A stretch of 64,000 bases of DNA from Bacillota bacterium. Its GTDB lineage: Bacteria; Bacillota; Clostridia; Lachnospirales; Lachnospiraceae. Made by a program: the position numbers and the translations under genes. The DNA lies in NCBI GenBank assembly GCA_023395555.1, contig JAEWYQ010000069.1, positions 1-64,000 of the forward strand. The letters run 5' to 3'. The notes under the pieces are model-generated. The model was given only the letters and a program-made list of their open reading frames with translations, searched no databases and had not been told where the DNA came from. Shown in pieces: positions 1 to 7,642 of this stretch; the stretch's first letter is position 1, and every line of letters starts with the position of its first letter.

Positions 1-762
1 AGCAATATTTCCACTTTTGAAGACCTCGCCAGCAACGGGTATGTGGTCTGCAGCATAGACCATAGCTACCAGGCCTTCTTTGCAAAACACACGGACGGCA
101 GCATGACGTTTGTGAATACAGCATTTCTCAATGATGCCGTCAACATCACAAACGGCGATTATGACAAACAGACGACCTACACCAAAACTCACGAATGGCT
201 GGCCCTTCGAACCTACGATATAAATTTTGTCCTGAATAAAATCCTGAACCGTGTGGAAGGCGAAATACCAGAATCCATCGGTGCATTGATCAACGAAGAT
301 AAAATTGGTCTATTCGGACATTCACTTGGTGGCGCGGCAGCGGCACAGATGGGGCGGGAGCGGCCCGATGTGGATGCGGTGATCGTGATTGACGGTACGA
401 TGATCGGCGAAGAAACCGGATTTGAAAATGGGCAGGCAATCCTAACCAAGGAAGCCTATCCGGTTCCCCTGCTGAACCTGTATAACGACAGCCATTACGA
501 AGATGCCCGGCAGTTGGGTACGGCCTATAACAATCTTTCTGCAAGCGCACATGCGGCGGAAGCTTATGATATTGTTATTCGCGACTCGGGACACCTGAAT
601 TTTACTGATCTTCCGCTCTTTTCCCCGACATTTGCACGCATGCTCGGAACGGGAGAGGTTGACAGCTCTTACTGTATTAAGACGATGAATTATATCGTGC
701 TGGACTTCTTTAATTACACGCTCAAGGGCACCGGAACGCTGCAGTTGAAGACGGAATATTGA
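1..762 (+). CDS. alpha/beta hydrolase, PAF-acetylhydrolase-like (5' truncated by window)
   Basis: The frame is open from base 1, and the segment before the GTG at 43 already encodes family-like sequence (TFEDLASNGYVVCSIDH), so the true start lies left of the window. The fragment has the nucleophile elbow GHSLGGAAA, with the catalytic serine in G-x-S-x-G, then VIVIDGTMIG, which fits the strand holding the acid Asp, and RDSGHLNF, which supplies the catalytic His. This order and the 'ASNGYVV.SIDH' stretch are typical of bacterial relatives of platelet-activating-factor acetylhydrolase and dienelactone hydrolase-like esterases. Substrate is unknown. It ends 27 bases before the LytTR gene and could share its transcript. 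Family call is good; any specific activity is inference. Confidence 0.8.
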   Translation, partial: SNISTFEDLASNGYVVCSIDHSYQAFFAKHTDGSMTFVNTAFLNDAVNITNGDYDKQTTYTKTHEWLALRTYDINFVLNKILNRVEGEIPESIGALINEDKIGLFGHSLGGAAAAQMGRERPDVDAVIVIDGTMIGEETGFENGQAILTKEAYPVPLLNLYNDSHYEDARQLGTAYNNLSASAHAAEAYDIVIRDSGHLNFTDLPLFSPTFARMLGTGEVDSSYCIKTMNYIVLDFFNYTLKGTGTLQLKTEY

Positions 763-789
763 GCTTATTTATGGTTGCGAGGTGGCAGG

Positions 790-1236
790 TTGAAAGTTCT
801 TGTGAATCAGATTGGCAAGGATAAGGAAGAGCGAGCAATTATCCAATGTTACGAAATAAACGAAGATGTGAGAAGTATCGTTGCCTTTATAAAATCGGTT
901 GGCGCCACACTTGCGGGGTATTCCGACGAAAGAGCGAGCCAGATTCCCCTTCAGGATATTTTCTTTGTTGAAGCTGTTGAAAACAGGGTTTTTGCTTATA
1001 CGGCGAAAAAGGTATATGAGATCAAATGCAAGCTGTACGAATTTGCCGAGTTGTATGAAAACCGAAGGTTTTTCCGCTGCTCAAAATCTCAGGTCGTCAA
1101 TCTGATGAAAATTGATCATGTTCGTCCAATCTTGAACGGGCGGTTTTCGGCAACGATGTTTAACGGCGAGGAAGTTATCATTTCCCGGCAGTATGTGCCG
1201 GAGCTAAAAAAGAGATTGTTAGGTGAGAGCGTATGA
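790..1236 (+). CDS. LytTR-domain DNA-binding transcriptional regulator
   Basis: A stand-alone LytTR protein of about 148 residues without a receiver domain. The C-terminal 100 residues carry the hallmarks: 'IPLQDIFFVEAVENRVFAYT', then 'YEFAELYENRRFFRCSKSQ', 'VNLMKIDHVRP' and 'FNGEEVIISRQYVPELKKRL'. I chose the TTG at 790, preceded by a GAGGTGG ribosome site, over the TTG at 775, which has none. Its stop overlaps the start of the following DUF3021 gene (ATGA), so the two are translationally coupled. In Firmicutes LytTR-DUF3021 pairs are common, and the membrane partner is thought to modulate the regulator. It probably regulates its own operon and neighbours; targets cannot be read from the sequence. 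Confidence 0.85.
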   Translation: MKVLVNQIGKDKEERAIIQCYEINEDVRSIVAFIKSVGATLAGYSDERASQIPLQDIFFVEAVENRVFAYTAKKVYEIKCKLYEFAELYENRRFFRCSKSQVVNLMKIDHVRPILNGRFSATMFNGEEVIISRQYVPELKKRLLGESV

Positions 1237-1676
1237 GTTTTAAGGTCTTTTTGAAAAGCTGCCTGATGGAATACTTTATTGTTACCACTTGCGTGACGGC
1301 GGCGATCGCCGTTTTGGGGCTGTCTCTTGACCCGACTGCAAGGTTTGGCTATGAAGGGTTTTTTTCTCCCCTTATTTTTGGGCTTATTAGCCTCGTACCT
1401 TCATTTGTAACCTATTCCCGCAGGGAATTATCATTGCGGCAGGCCCTCGTCCGTAAGTTGTTTCACGTCATTGTGCTTGAGGCGATGCTGATCGCATTCG
1501 GATTTTGGACCGGGATTCTTCATAACCCTGTTGAGTCATCCTTTTTCGCTCTGGCAGTCTTCGCCGTTTATATTGCAGTCAACCTGATCAGCTGGCTGCT
1601 TGACAAAAAGGAAGCCGATGAGATCAATAAAACACTTAAATTTCTGCAGGGCACAGATATTCGAAACGATGCATGA
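1233..1676 (+). CDS. DUF3021 family membrane protein
   Basis: A 147-residue protein with four predicted hydrophobic segments: roughly residues 12-32 (MEYFIVTTCVTAAIAVLGL), 41-60 (GFFSPLIFGLISLVPSFVTY), 74-93 and 103-122 (FFALAVFAVYIAVNLISWLL). It has a positively charged loop (SRRELSLRQALVRKLFH) between segments 2 and 3 and an acidic/basic tail. This size and topology, directly coupled (4-base overlap) to a LytTR regulator, match DUF3021. The family's biochemical role is not established; the conserved pairing suggests it controls the LytTR protein at the membrane. The assignment rests mainly on context and topology. Confidence 0.75.
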   Translation: MSFKVFLKSCLMEYFIVTTCVTAAIAVLGLSLDPTARFGYEGFFSPLIFGLISLVPSFVTYSRRELSLRQALVRKLFHVIVLEAMLIAFGFWTGILHNPVESSFFALAVFAVYIAVNLISWLLDKKEADEINKTLKFLQGTDIRNDA

Positions 1677-1774
1677 TAGATGAATAGCGAACAATCAAAA
1701 TACATTGACAATCATCTATATAACCCGTAAATAATGTTTGTGCCTTGGGATACTCTGTTTTTCTCCATTGTACT

Positions 1775-2108
1775 GTTTGTTGTAATAATTGCAGAAGCCT
1801 TATGCAAGCATTTTGCAGGGGATGTACTGGATGGCTATTCAGCCGGAACAGAAACAAAACCGCGGATCAATCAAGACGCTGTGCGGCTCGTGAAAGAGCT
1901 TTATGGCATTGATATGGAAAAGACACAGTATCCCAAGCTGCTATCCGACATTCCGCCGGTGGATATCGTTGTTACAATGGCATGCAATGTAGAATGTCCG
2001 TTCCTGCCCTGCGAGTATCGCGCGGATTGGGGACTTGATGACCCGACAGGCAAGAGTGATGAGGAATTTATTGGGGTTATAACAATAGCACACAAAAATG
2101 CGCCTTGA
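1775..2108 (+). pseudogene. arsC: arsenate reductase / low-molecular-weight phosphatase-like gene, frameshifted remnant
   Basis: The reading frame from 1791 encodes the body of a thioredoxin-coupled ArsC/LMW-PTPase-like protein: AEALCKHFAGDVLDGYSAGT, INQDAVRLVKELYGIDM, DIPPVDIVVTMACNVECPF and WGLDDPTGKSDEEF. The catalytic P-loop is not in that frame. Another frame at 1775-1798 reads VCCNNCRS, close to the family pattern C-x-x-N-x-C-R-S, and it joins the AEA frame at the shared bases GCAGAAGCC (1791-1799). An intact gene would normally have CRS-QM-AEA here, so a short out-of-frame deletion between two GCAGAAGCC copies would explain it. The C-terminal helix is also lost after SDEEF. No start or ribosome site is convincing. 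It is inactive as it stands. Confidence 0.75.
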
Positions 2109-2143
2109 AACAGCTTTTGAAGCTTAGTCGAGACGCATTTTTT
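2094..2143 (+). terminator. putative intrinsic terminator after the arsC remnant
   Basis: AAAAATGCG (2094-2102) pairs with CGCATTTTT (2134-2142), an inner hairpin AGCTT-TTG-AAGCT sits at 2112-2124, and the right arm runs into a T tract. Its long interrupted loop makes it less certain than the other terminators here. Confidence 0.5.
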
Positions 2144-2217
2144 ATGCAATATTTTTCAGCAAGTCTATTTTGCGACAGCCCGGTTTGCCTTAAGTCTGAA
2201 CAGACTCTGATTTGATA

Positions 2218-2808
2218 TTAGCGGGTATGGTCTTCTTCTGCATCTTCTTTGGTTTCGTGAACTGTGGCAAATGGGTGCTGAGGCGGCGCATAAATAGAGT
2301 ATAATTTAAGCGGTGTATTGCCTGTATTGAATAAATTGTGCCATTTGCCGGCGGGTATGATGATTGCAAAATCATCACGGACATATGCCTGAAAATCTAA
2401 ATTATCTTGTCTGTCACCCATTCTGACAAATCCTTGACCTTCTTCAATGCGTATGAATTGGTCAAGGTCCGGATGGATTTCCAAGCCTATGTCTTCACCG
2501 ACATTGATGCTCATCAAAGTAAGCTGCAGATAATACCCCGTCCATAAAGAGGTACGGAAATTCCTGTTCTGTTCCGTAGCTTCTTCAATATTAACTATAA
2601 AAGGATTAGGCCCATAATCATTTAATACAATTGAGTTACTGGCCTGGGCTTGTTCAACATAAGGAAGGGATTGATCAGGAAACTGGCTCCTTAAATTCAA
2701 GTTATATATTGGGGTATTAGTAGAGTATGGGTACTGATACATATTGTAAGCGGCATGCATTGGTATATTGCCGCAATAAGGACATGGATATGCTGGTCCG
2801 TTATACAT
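2218..2808 (-). CDS. cupin-domain protein with Tyr/Pro-rich N-terminus
   Basis: About 196 residues from the ATG at 2808, chosen because AAAGGA lies 9 bases upstream; an ATG at 2877 extends the frame but lacks a ribosome site. The N-terminal 50 residues are rich in Tyr, Pro, Asn and Met (MYNGPAYPCPYCGNIPM), with a CPYC pair that could bind metal. The rest is one cupin barrel: motif 1 'GLEIHPDLDQFIRIEEGQG' gives metal-ligand candidates His and Asp/Glu, motif 2 'IIPAGKWHNLFNTGNTPLKL' gives the second His. This resembles mannose-6-phosphate-isomerase-type small cupins common in clostridia. It lies 92 bases downstream of the Crp/Fnr gene on the same strand, so co-transcription is likely. Enzymatic role unknown. 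Confidence 0.8.
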   Translation of the reverse strand: MYNGPAYPCPYCGNIPMHAAYNMYQYPYSTNTPIYNLNLRSQFPDQSLPYVEQAQASNSIVLNDYGPNPFIVNIEEATEQNRNFRTSLWTGYYLQLTLMSINVGEDIGLEIHPDLDQFIRIEEGQGFVRMGDRQDNLDFQAYVRDDFAIIIPAGKWHNLFNTGNTPLKLYSIYAPPQHPFATVHETKEDAEEDHTR

Positions 2809-2900
2809 ATGGATCATTCCTTTCATAGGGCTTATGACATTAGTATATGCTCTGTGTTTAAAAATGTGTGATTCCATAGGTTGGTATTAGATTCCAGGCT

Positions 2901-3548
2901 TTAGTTCTTCAACATGTTTAGGAAAATTGTCCGATTGGAAATACCTATTATGCCTTCATCCTTGAGGTTTTTCAGTTCCCGGAACAAAGATGGACGCTGC
3001 ACACCAAGATAATCAGCAAGTTGCTTTTTGCTGATGGGTAATACAATAACATTTGAGTGTTGTATTATTGATTGCTGCCTGAGGTACTCTAAAAGATTTT
3101 CTTTAAGAGTCTTTTGCGTTGCCATTGTAATCTTCCGATTCAGTTTCTGGGAGTTAAGCGATAACATTCCAATGAATTGCATGGTAAAATTGTAGTCGTG
3201 TAAAAAAATCGATACCGCTTTCTTAGTAATATGTAAAAGCTGTGCATCGGACAGGCAGTATATTGTAAATGGGTATGTATGAGTATCACCAAACAGTAAA
3301 TTTGCCCCCAGCATATGTCCCTTGGAGAATTCAAACATTGTCATTGCCGAACCGCTTTCTAAAAGGGAATATGCAACAAGGCTGCCGGATATAACAATGT
3401 CAAATGTCTTACATTGATCTTTTTGATTATAAACAGTTGTGCCTTTTGAATGGTTCTTCAGATACAATTGATTATCGGAAATTAACCGCTTTAATTTATC
3501 CGATGGTAATTGCATAAACAGCGGTATAGACTTAATCATTTCTATCAC
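2901..3548 (-). CDS. Crp/Fnr family transcriptional regulator
   Basis: About 215 residues from a GTG at 3548, preceded by GAGGAG with a 10-base gap; the frame extends upstream to 3707 but that part is hydrophobic junk crossing the promoter. N-terminal cyclic-nucleotide-binding-type beta-roll ('IPLFMQLPSDKLKRLI', 'KGTTVYNQKDQCKTFDIVIS', 'FSKGHMLGANLLFGD'), then a dimer helix and a C-terminal winged helix-turn-helix ('ISKKQLADYLGVQRPSLFRE', 'LKNLKDEGIIGISNRTIFLN'). No FNR-type N-terminal cysteine cluster is present, so it probably senses a small molecule or redox state by another route. It faces the cupin/permease operon across a 115-base divergent promoter and is its likely regulator. Confidence 0.9.
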   Translation of the reverse strand: MIEMIKSIPLFMQLPSDKLKRLISDNQLYLKNHSKGTTVYNQKDQCKTFDIVISGSLVAYSLLESGSAMTMFEFSKGHMLGANLLFGDTHTYPFTIYCLSDAQLLHITKKAVSIFLHDYNFTMQFIGMLSLNSQKLNRKITMATQKTLKENLLEYLRQQSIIQHSNVIVLPISKKQLADYLGVQRPSLFRELKNLKDEGIIGISNRTIFLNMLKN

Positions 3549-3572
3549 GGTAATATCACTCCTCTCTAAAAT

Positions 3573-3601
3573 ATTATAGCAAAAAGAAACATATGTGTCT
3601 A
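3573..3601 (-). promoter_or_regulatory. sigma-A-type promoter of the Crp/Fnr gene with internal palindrome
   Basis: On the minus strand TAGACA (3596-3601), a 17-base spacer and TATAAT (3573-3578) form a near-consensus promoter reading into the Crp/Fnr gene. The spacer contains the palindrome ACATATGT (3589-3596), a candidate operator. A TATAAT at 3623-3628 on the plus strand may serve the divergent cupin/permease operon but has a poor -35, as expected for an activated promoter. Confidence 0.6.
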
Positions 3602-3663
3602 TCTGGGAGGAAATCGAAACGCTATAATATAGGTACCTGTAAAAGAAAAAGGAGGAGCTAAAA

Positions 3664-3978
3664 ATGATTGAACAGATCTTTAGAATGGTGCAAAATGACA
3701 CGCACACAATTGAAAAGGTGATTGCCGATGAAAATGTAAATGTTAATCACATGATTCTGGGTAAAAGCGAAGGGCTGCCGGAGCATTTTTCCAATTCCAA
3801 TGTCTACATGGCTGTTATAAGAGGATTGCTGTCCATTGGATTGGACGAACAGGAAATCCATGAGTATCCCATAGGAACCATCTTGAAAATCCCCAAGGGG
3901 ATTAAAATGAATGTTAAAAACCTACATGATGAAATCCTGGAGCTGATTGTCGTAAAGGCACCGGCGCCGGGAAAGTAA
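3664..3978 (+). CDS. small cupin-like protein
   Basis: A 104-residue single-domain protein with a strong ribosome site (AAGGAGG, 3650s). Its pattern 'VNHMILGKSEGLPEHFSNSN', 'VYMAVIRGLLSIGLDEQEI', 'YPIGTILKIPKGIKMNVKN' and 'LELIVVKAPAPGK' follows a small cupin barrel with a His/Asn-based first motif (PEHFSNSNVY) but a degenerate second motif, so metal binding is uncertain. It is the first gene of the rightward operon, 23 bases before the split permease, and opposite the Crp/Fnr regulator. Small cupins of this form often sit next to such permeases; it may be a sensor or accessory protein. Function not established. Confidence 0.65.
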   Translation: MIEQIFRMVQNDTHTIEKVIADENVNVNHMILGKSEGLPEHFSNSNVYMAVIRGLLSIGLDEQEIHEYPIGTILKIPKGIKMNVKNLHDEILELIVVKAPAPGK

Positions 3979-4001
3979 TTTGATTTTGAGGGAGGATTTA
4001 T

Positions 4002-4484
4002 ATGGATATTTTCACGGTGGCAATATGGGTTGGCACATTGATTTTTCTTGGGATTTCCCTTGCCAAAGACCAGGTGAGAACGAAACAGGCTCTTAAAATG
4101 GCGCTTGGAATGGGAAAAGGGATGGTAGTAAGCATTCTTTCCATTATTTTTGCGATCGGTCTGATTTTAACACTTATTCCGCCTGCAGAAGCTGCTGCCT
4201 TCTTGGGTACCCGGTCTGTCCTGCTGGCAACAGTTGGGGGTGCGTTGCTTGGCACAATCACACTGGTTCCTGCTTTTATTGCCTTCCCCTTGGTGGGTAC
4301 GCTAATCCATGCGGGAGTTAGCGTGATTCCGTCTGTCGCTTTTCTGACAACACTGACAATGGTGGGCGTGGTTACATTCCCTCTTGAAAGGAAATCCTTT
4401 GGAGTAAAGTTTACCGCAATCCGCAACGGACTTAGCTTTCTTTTCGCCATTGCAATTGCACTTGTAATGGGGGCGATCATATGA
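4002..4484 (+). CDS. permease, N-terminal half (DUF318/ArsP-like)
   Basis: A 160-residue integral membrane protein with about four to five membrane segments: residues 3-20, 41-62 (MVVSILSIIFAIGLILTLIP), 70-95 (VLLATVGGALLGTITLVPAF), 105-125 and 140-160. The region 'GGALLGTITLVPAFIAFPLV' has the Gly/Pro-rich re-entrant look of DUF318 (ArsP_1/UPF0718) permeases, but the protein is half the normal length of about 300-350 residues. Its stop overlaps the start of the next gene (ATGA), which supplies the other half, so the two probably form one transporter. Relatives export arsenic compounds or have unknown substrates; here the substrate is unknown. Confidence 0.75.
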   Translation: MDIFTVAIWVGTLIFLGISLAKDQVRTKQALKMALGMGKGMVVSILSIIFAIGLILTLIPPAEAAAFLGTRSVLLATVGGALLGTITLVPAFIAFPLVGTLIHAGVSVIPSVAFLTTLTMVGVVTFPLERKSFGVKFTAIRNGLSFLFAIAIALVMGAII

Positions 4485-5212
4485 CAATGATAAAAAAGCT
4501 AAAAGAAAATCTGTTCTTGGTAGTTGTAGCCTTAGCCTATATCATCATGTTTATTGCAAACCCCGCAATGGGAATTGGGTCGGTGAAAAGCAGCGGGTAT
4601 TATATCAAAGAAATGCTCATAATTATGCCGGTCATCTTCGTTCTGACGGCACTCTTAGACATATGGGTTCCGAAGGAAAAAATCATGCAGTATTTGGGTG
4701 AGAACGCTAAATCAAAAGGCGTTTTTCTCTCTTTTGTAGTTGGCAGTATATCGGCAGGTCCGGTTTATGCTGCATTTCCAATGTGTGTCATGCTCCGCAA
4801 AAAAGGGGCTTCCCTTCGGAATGTTATTATTATATTAAGTTCGTGGGCTGTAATTAAGATTCCCATGCTCATCAACGAAGCGAAGTTTTTAGGTCTCAAA
4901 TTTATGGTTATCCGATGGGTGTTTACCATTATTGCAATCATTATTTTTTCGTGGATAGCAGACAAAATGATAAAAGATAAGGATTTGCCGGGCGAGGTGC
5001 TGACACAGGCTGGACTTCATATCAACCGGGACGCCTGCATGGGTTGTACTCTATGCGCCAAGAACTATTCCGAATTGTTCGGGATAGAAAACAAAAAGGC
5101 ACTGGTAAAATCCCATGAGACGTTAGATATGGATAAGCTGGAGAATGTAATAAAATCATGTCCGGTAAAGGCTATATCCTATAATGAAGAATATGCCGAT
5201 ACTCAAGGTTAA
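4481..5212 (+). CDS. permease C-terminal half fused to a ferredoxin-type 4Fe-4S domain
   Basis: 243 residues. The first about 165 contain five hydrophobic segments including 'FLSFVVGSISAGPVYAAFP', the glycine/proline-rich DUF318 signature matching that of the preceding half-permease. The last 75 residues form a soluble domain with CMGCTLC and a distal CPVKAI, i.e. C-x2-C-x2-C...CP, enough for one 4Fe-4S cluster. It is translationally coupled to the first half (4-base overlap). A cytoplasmic Fe-S domain on a transporter suggests redox gating or delivery of electrons to substrate or partner, which is inference. Expression probably follows the divergent Crp/Fnr regulator. An ATG at 4487 is an alternative start. 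Confidence 0.8.
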   Translation: MTMIKKLKENLFLVVVALAYIIMFIANPAMGIGSVKSSGYYIKEMLIIMPVIFVLTALLDIWVPKEKIMQYLGENAKSKGVFLSFVVGSISAGPVYAAFPMCVMLRKKGASLRNVIIILSSWAVIKIPMLINEAKFLGLKFMVIRWVFTIIAIIIFSWIADKMIKDKDLPGEVLTQAGLHINRDACMGCTLCAKNYSELFGIENKKALVKSHETLDMDKLENVIKSCPVKAISYNEEYADTQG

Positions 5213-5230
5213 GGGAGGCGGAATTCTATG

Positions 5231-5274
5231 CCCGTTCGTTTTGGCCGTTACTGCAAAACGAACGGCGTTTTTTT
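5231..5274 (+). terminator. intrinsic terminator of the permease operon
   Basis: CCGTTCGTTTT (5232-5242) and AAAACGAACGG (5255-5265) form an 11-bp perfect stem followed, after CG, by a run of seven T. It closes the cupin/permease operon 20 bases after the last stop. Confidence 0.9.
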
Positions 5275-5676
5275 GTATTCTTTAGTCCCGGGAATTTCAT
5301 AAATAGCCTTTTGCTTAATGTGTATAGCCGAGGAAACGGATACCTTAGAGAAGATCTATATACAAAAGGAAGATATCGCCGGTTTTAGATTTGGAGCAGT
5401 GCTCCAGGTGCTGCGGATTAAGAAGCGGAAAATTAAATTTGACTGTTGTAATTTGCAACTATTGTGTGTTAAAGTAATTTCGAGGTAATACTATGTCAAC
5501 CAAGGAAATGAAATACTTAGAGAACTCATTCGTGTGCTCATGACCTGTACCGGTATAGTTTGTGATGCGGTCGAAATCCTTAAGAAGATGGGATATTGGT
5601 ATGGGAGATACCTCATAGATTTTATAATTGATGAAATGCATCCGTCTGATTGGCTGCAGAGAGGGAAAGGACTTAA
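5275..5676. other. non-coding or decayed stretch before the MFS gene
   Basis: About 400 bases without a convincing intact gene. A frame near 5325-5440 (EETDTLEKIYIQKEDIAGF) and one at 5480-5680 read as protein-like fragments broken by stops. The frame beginning near GTG 5534 or ATG 5540 runs to a TGA at 5678-5680 that overlaps the MFS start (ATGA), and encodes about 46 residues (ending DEMHPSDWLQRGKGLK). It may be a small coupled gene or the tail of a decayed one; I do not recognise it. Confidence 0.4.
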
Positions 5677-6888
5677 ATGACTAACTGGAAACGTAATGCA
5701 ACATTATATATTATTGGGCAGTTCGTGTCAATGTTTGGCTCGATGCTCGTACAACATGCTATAACCTGGAAGATCACACTTGAAACTAAATCGGGTATGA
5801 TTATGATGCTGTTCACCTGCGCTGCGTTGCTGCCAATGACGCTGATTTCACCGTTTGCGGGCGTATGGGCAGATAGGTATAACCGCAAACACCTTATCGT
5901 AATATCCGATGCGTGTATCGCGCTGATAACGCTCGGCTTGGCGGTGGCGTATATCTCCGGTTATAAAAATGTCTGGCTCATGTTCCTAGTAGTAGTTGCA
6001 CGGTCGTTTGGACAGGGGATACAGCAGCCCGCCGTATCCGCAATGATACCGCAAATCGTACCGACGGAGAGTCTGCAGCGGTTCAACGGCATACAGAGCT
6101 CAGTCCAGTCATTGAATATGTTCGTCGCACCGATGGCGGCGGGTGCGTTACTGTCGTTCCTGCCGATTGAGCATATTTTCTTCATTGATGTGGCGACTGC
6201 GGCCATAGGCATAAGCATAGTTTTGATATTTGTTAAGGTGTCCGGCGTTCCGCATACAGGGGAGGTACAGCAAGGGGTAAAGGCGTACCTGCACGAACTG
6301 CGCGAGGGCTTGCGGTATATCAATTCCAAACCGTGGTTGAAGCTTATTATCATTTACAGTGCGTTCTTCAGCTTTTTTGCGTCGCCCTCAGCTTTGCTTA
6401 CTCCGCTTCAGACGGCCCGTACCTTCGGCGATGATGTTTGGCGGCTGACCGCCATTGAAATTGTATTCTCCATTGGTGCGGTGGCAGGCGGCATATTGAT
6501 TTCTGTATGGGGCGGCTTCAAAAATAAGGCGCACACTATTGTGATGGCTTGTGCTTTATTCGGTTTGACAGGTTTTCTGCTGGGTATAGTGCCGAATTTT
6601 TGGGTGTATTTAGGTGTGATGCTCATCTGCGGCGCTACAATGCCGTTGTTTAACACGCCGAGTATGACGCTGCTCCAGAGCAAAATCGAGCCGGACAAAA
6701 TGGGGCGTGTATTCAGCGTGATGATGATGTTCAGTGGGTTGGCAATGCCCCTGGGAATGGTTGTGTTCGGACCCCTGGGTGATGTGGTGCGAATAGAGTG
6801 GTTGTTGATTGGGTCCGGTATGGTGATATTCATCAGCGGCTTTGGGCTGCTTCGCGCGCGTTCTTTGATTGAGATAGGTAAATCGTAG
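5677..6888 (+). CDS. MFS transporter, macrolide-efflux/MFS_3 type
   Basis: A 403-residue, about 12-segment permease. The start 'NATLYIIGQFVSMFGSMLVQ' is typical of the Mef/MFS_3 drug and siderophore exporters, and the family A-motif appears between segments 2 and 3 as 'GVWADRYNRKHLIVISD'. The mid-protein 'RSFGQGIQQPAVSAMIPQIV' and 'RFNGIQSSVQSLNMFVAPMA' also match that group. GAGAGGGAAAGGA gives the ribosome site. Such proteins use the proton gradient to expel small hydrophobic compounds from the cytoplasm; the substrate here is unknown and resistance should not be assumed. No regulator is adjacent; an AraC-type remnant follows at 6998. Confidence 0.85.
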   Translation: MTNWKRNATLYIIGQFVSMFGSMLVQHAITWKITLETKSGMIMMLFTCAALLPMTLISPFAGVWADRYNRKHLIVISDACIALITLGLAVAYISGYKNVWLMFLVVVARSFGQGIQQPAVSAMIPQIVPTESLQRFNGIQSSVQSLNMFVAPMAAGALLSFLPIEHIFFIDVATAAIGISIVLIFVKVSGVPHTGEVQQGVKAYLHELREGLRYINSKPWLKLIIIYSAFFSFFASPSALLTPLQTARTFGDDVWRLTAIEIVFSIGAVAGGILISVWGGFKNKAHTIVMACALFGLTGFLLGIVPNFWVYLGVMLICGATMPLFNTPSMTLLQSKIEPDKMGRVFSVMMMFSGLAMPLGMVVFGPLGDVVRIEWLLIGSGMVIFISGFGLLRARSLIEIGKS

Positions 6889-6997
6889 GGTTTGACATAC
6901 CATAAGGAGTATTTTATGAGCGGACAGAACTCCGTATTTTAAGACATGGTTTTCAGAATAATGATATTGTATAATACTCCTGAAAGGAGATCGGTTT

Positions 6998-7224
6998 ATG
7001 AACTGGATACAAAGTTTATCGAGAGCCATACAAAACCATAATCACCGGGACTTTTATATTCGCGCCATTGTTTTAGGGGGTAAAAAGAAGAGCTGTATGA
7101 TGAAACAGATCTTCAATCTATAGGCTATGCCTTTAGAAAAGCAGGTTCTGATAACCGTGATGTTGAGTTACAATTTTCCTCAAAATTTGCCCAGCTGCTA
7201 AAGCAAAGAAACAAAGAAAGATAA
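6998..7224 (+). pseudogene. decayed gene with AraC-like N-terminus
   Basis: A good promoter-like TATAAT (about 6970) and AAAGGAGA ribosome site lead into an ATG at 6998 whose first residues, MNWIQSLSRAIQ, are the usual opening of AraC/effector-binding regulators. After that the frame reads NHNHRDFYIRAIVLGGKK and soon stops; a second frame continues EELYDETDLQSIGYAFRKAG to SKFAQLLKQRNKER, ending at TAA 7222-7224. The two pieces look like one protein interrupted by a frameshift near 7083, joined to an AraC-type start by deletion. The second piece is not recognised. Confidence 0.5.
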
Positions 7225-7288
7225 ACGACGGATAAAACAGCTTTAGAAAGTATCTTTAAGACGATATAACGGGAAACATCAGACCTAT

Positions 7289-7591
7289 TTGTTATCGTTA
7301 GCTGACATTAAGGGCATCCCATATCAGTGCTATTTTATGTCCGGTAATTTAGATCATGTATTATATAACCGGCAAAATTTATGTGATGAGGATAAAAGAA
7401 AATATGCCGATGCATTTTATGAAAAGTTTCGTGGTGCAGAAAAGTATTTTATTGATTTTCTGAAAATTGGCGCAGTGAATGGCGTTCCTGACAGCTTTCC
7501 GGCATCATGGAGATATATTAAGGAGGAACTGCATTCTCTGGAACGCCACACATATTTACATATATATTTCCTGGAGAATCCATACGAGTAA
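7289..7591 (+). pseudogene. unrecognised fragment, probably 5'-truncated
   Basis: An open frame of 100 codons from a TTG at 7289; it continues upstream in frame to a stop near 7244 (RRYNGKHQTYLLSLADIKGI) with no start or ribosome site, so it looks like the C-terminal part of a longer protein. The sequence is clearly protein-like ('YQCYFMSGNLDHVLYNRQNL', 'SWRYIKEELHSLERHTYLHI') with conserved-looking SGNLDHVLY and LERHT patterns, but I cannot assign a family. It lies between the AraC-like remnant and the aldo/keto reductase, in a run of decayed genes. Confidence 0.4.
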
Positions 7592-7642
7592 AAAAGAGCC
7601 TACATAGGAAAGAAGTTATTATAAGAAAGGTATGGTGATTTT

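Noticed and set aside
3998..4480. 160-codon ORF antisense to the half-permease
   Set aside because: A mirror of the real membrane gene on the other strand, rich in Thr/Ile/Pro without family features.
5459..5641. 60-codon minus-strand ORF before the MFS gene
   Set aside because: Antisense to the protein-like frame ending at 5680; no ribosome site and no recognisable sequence.
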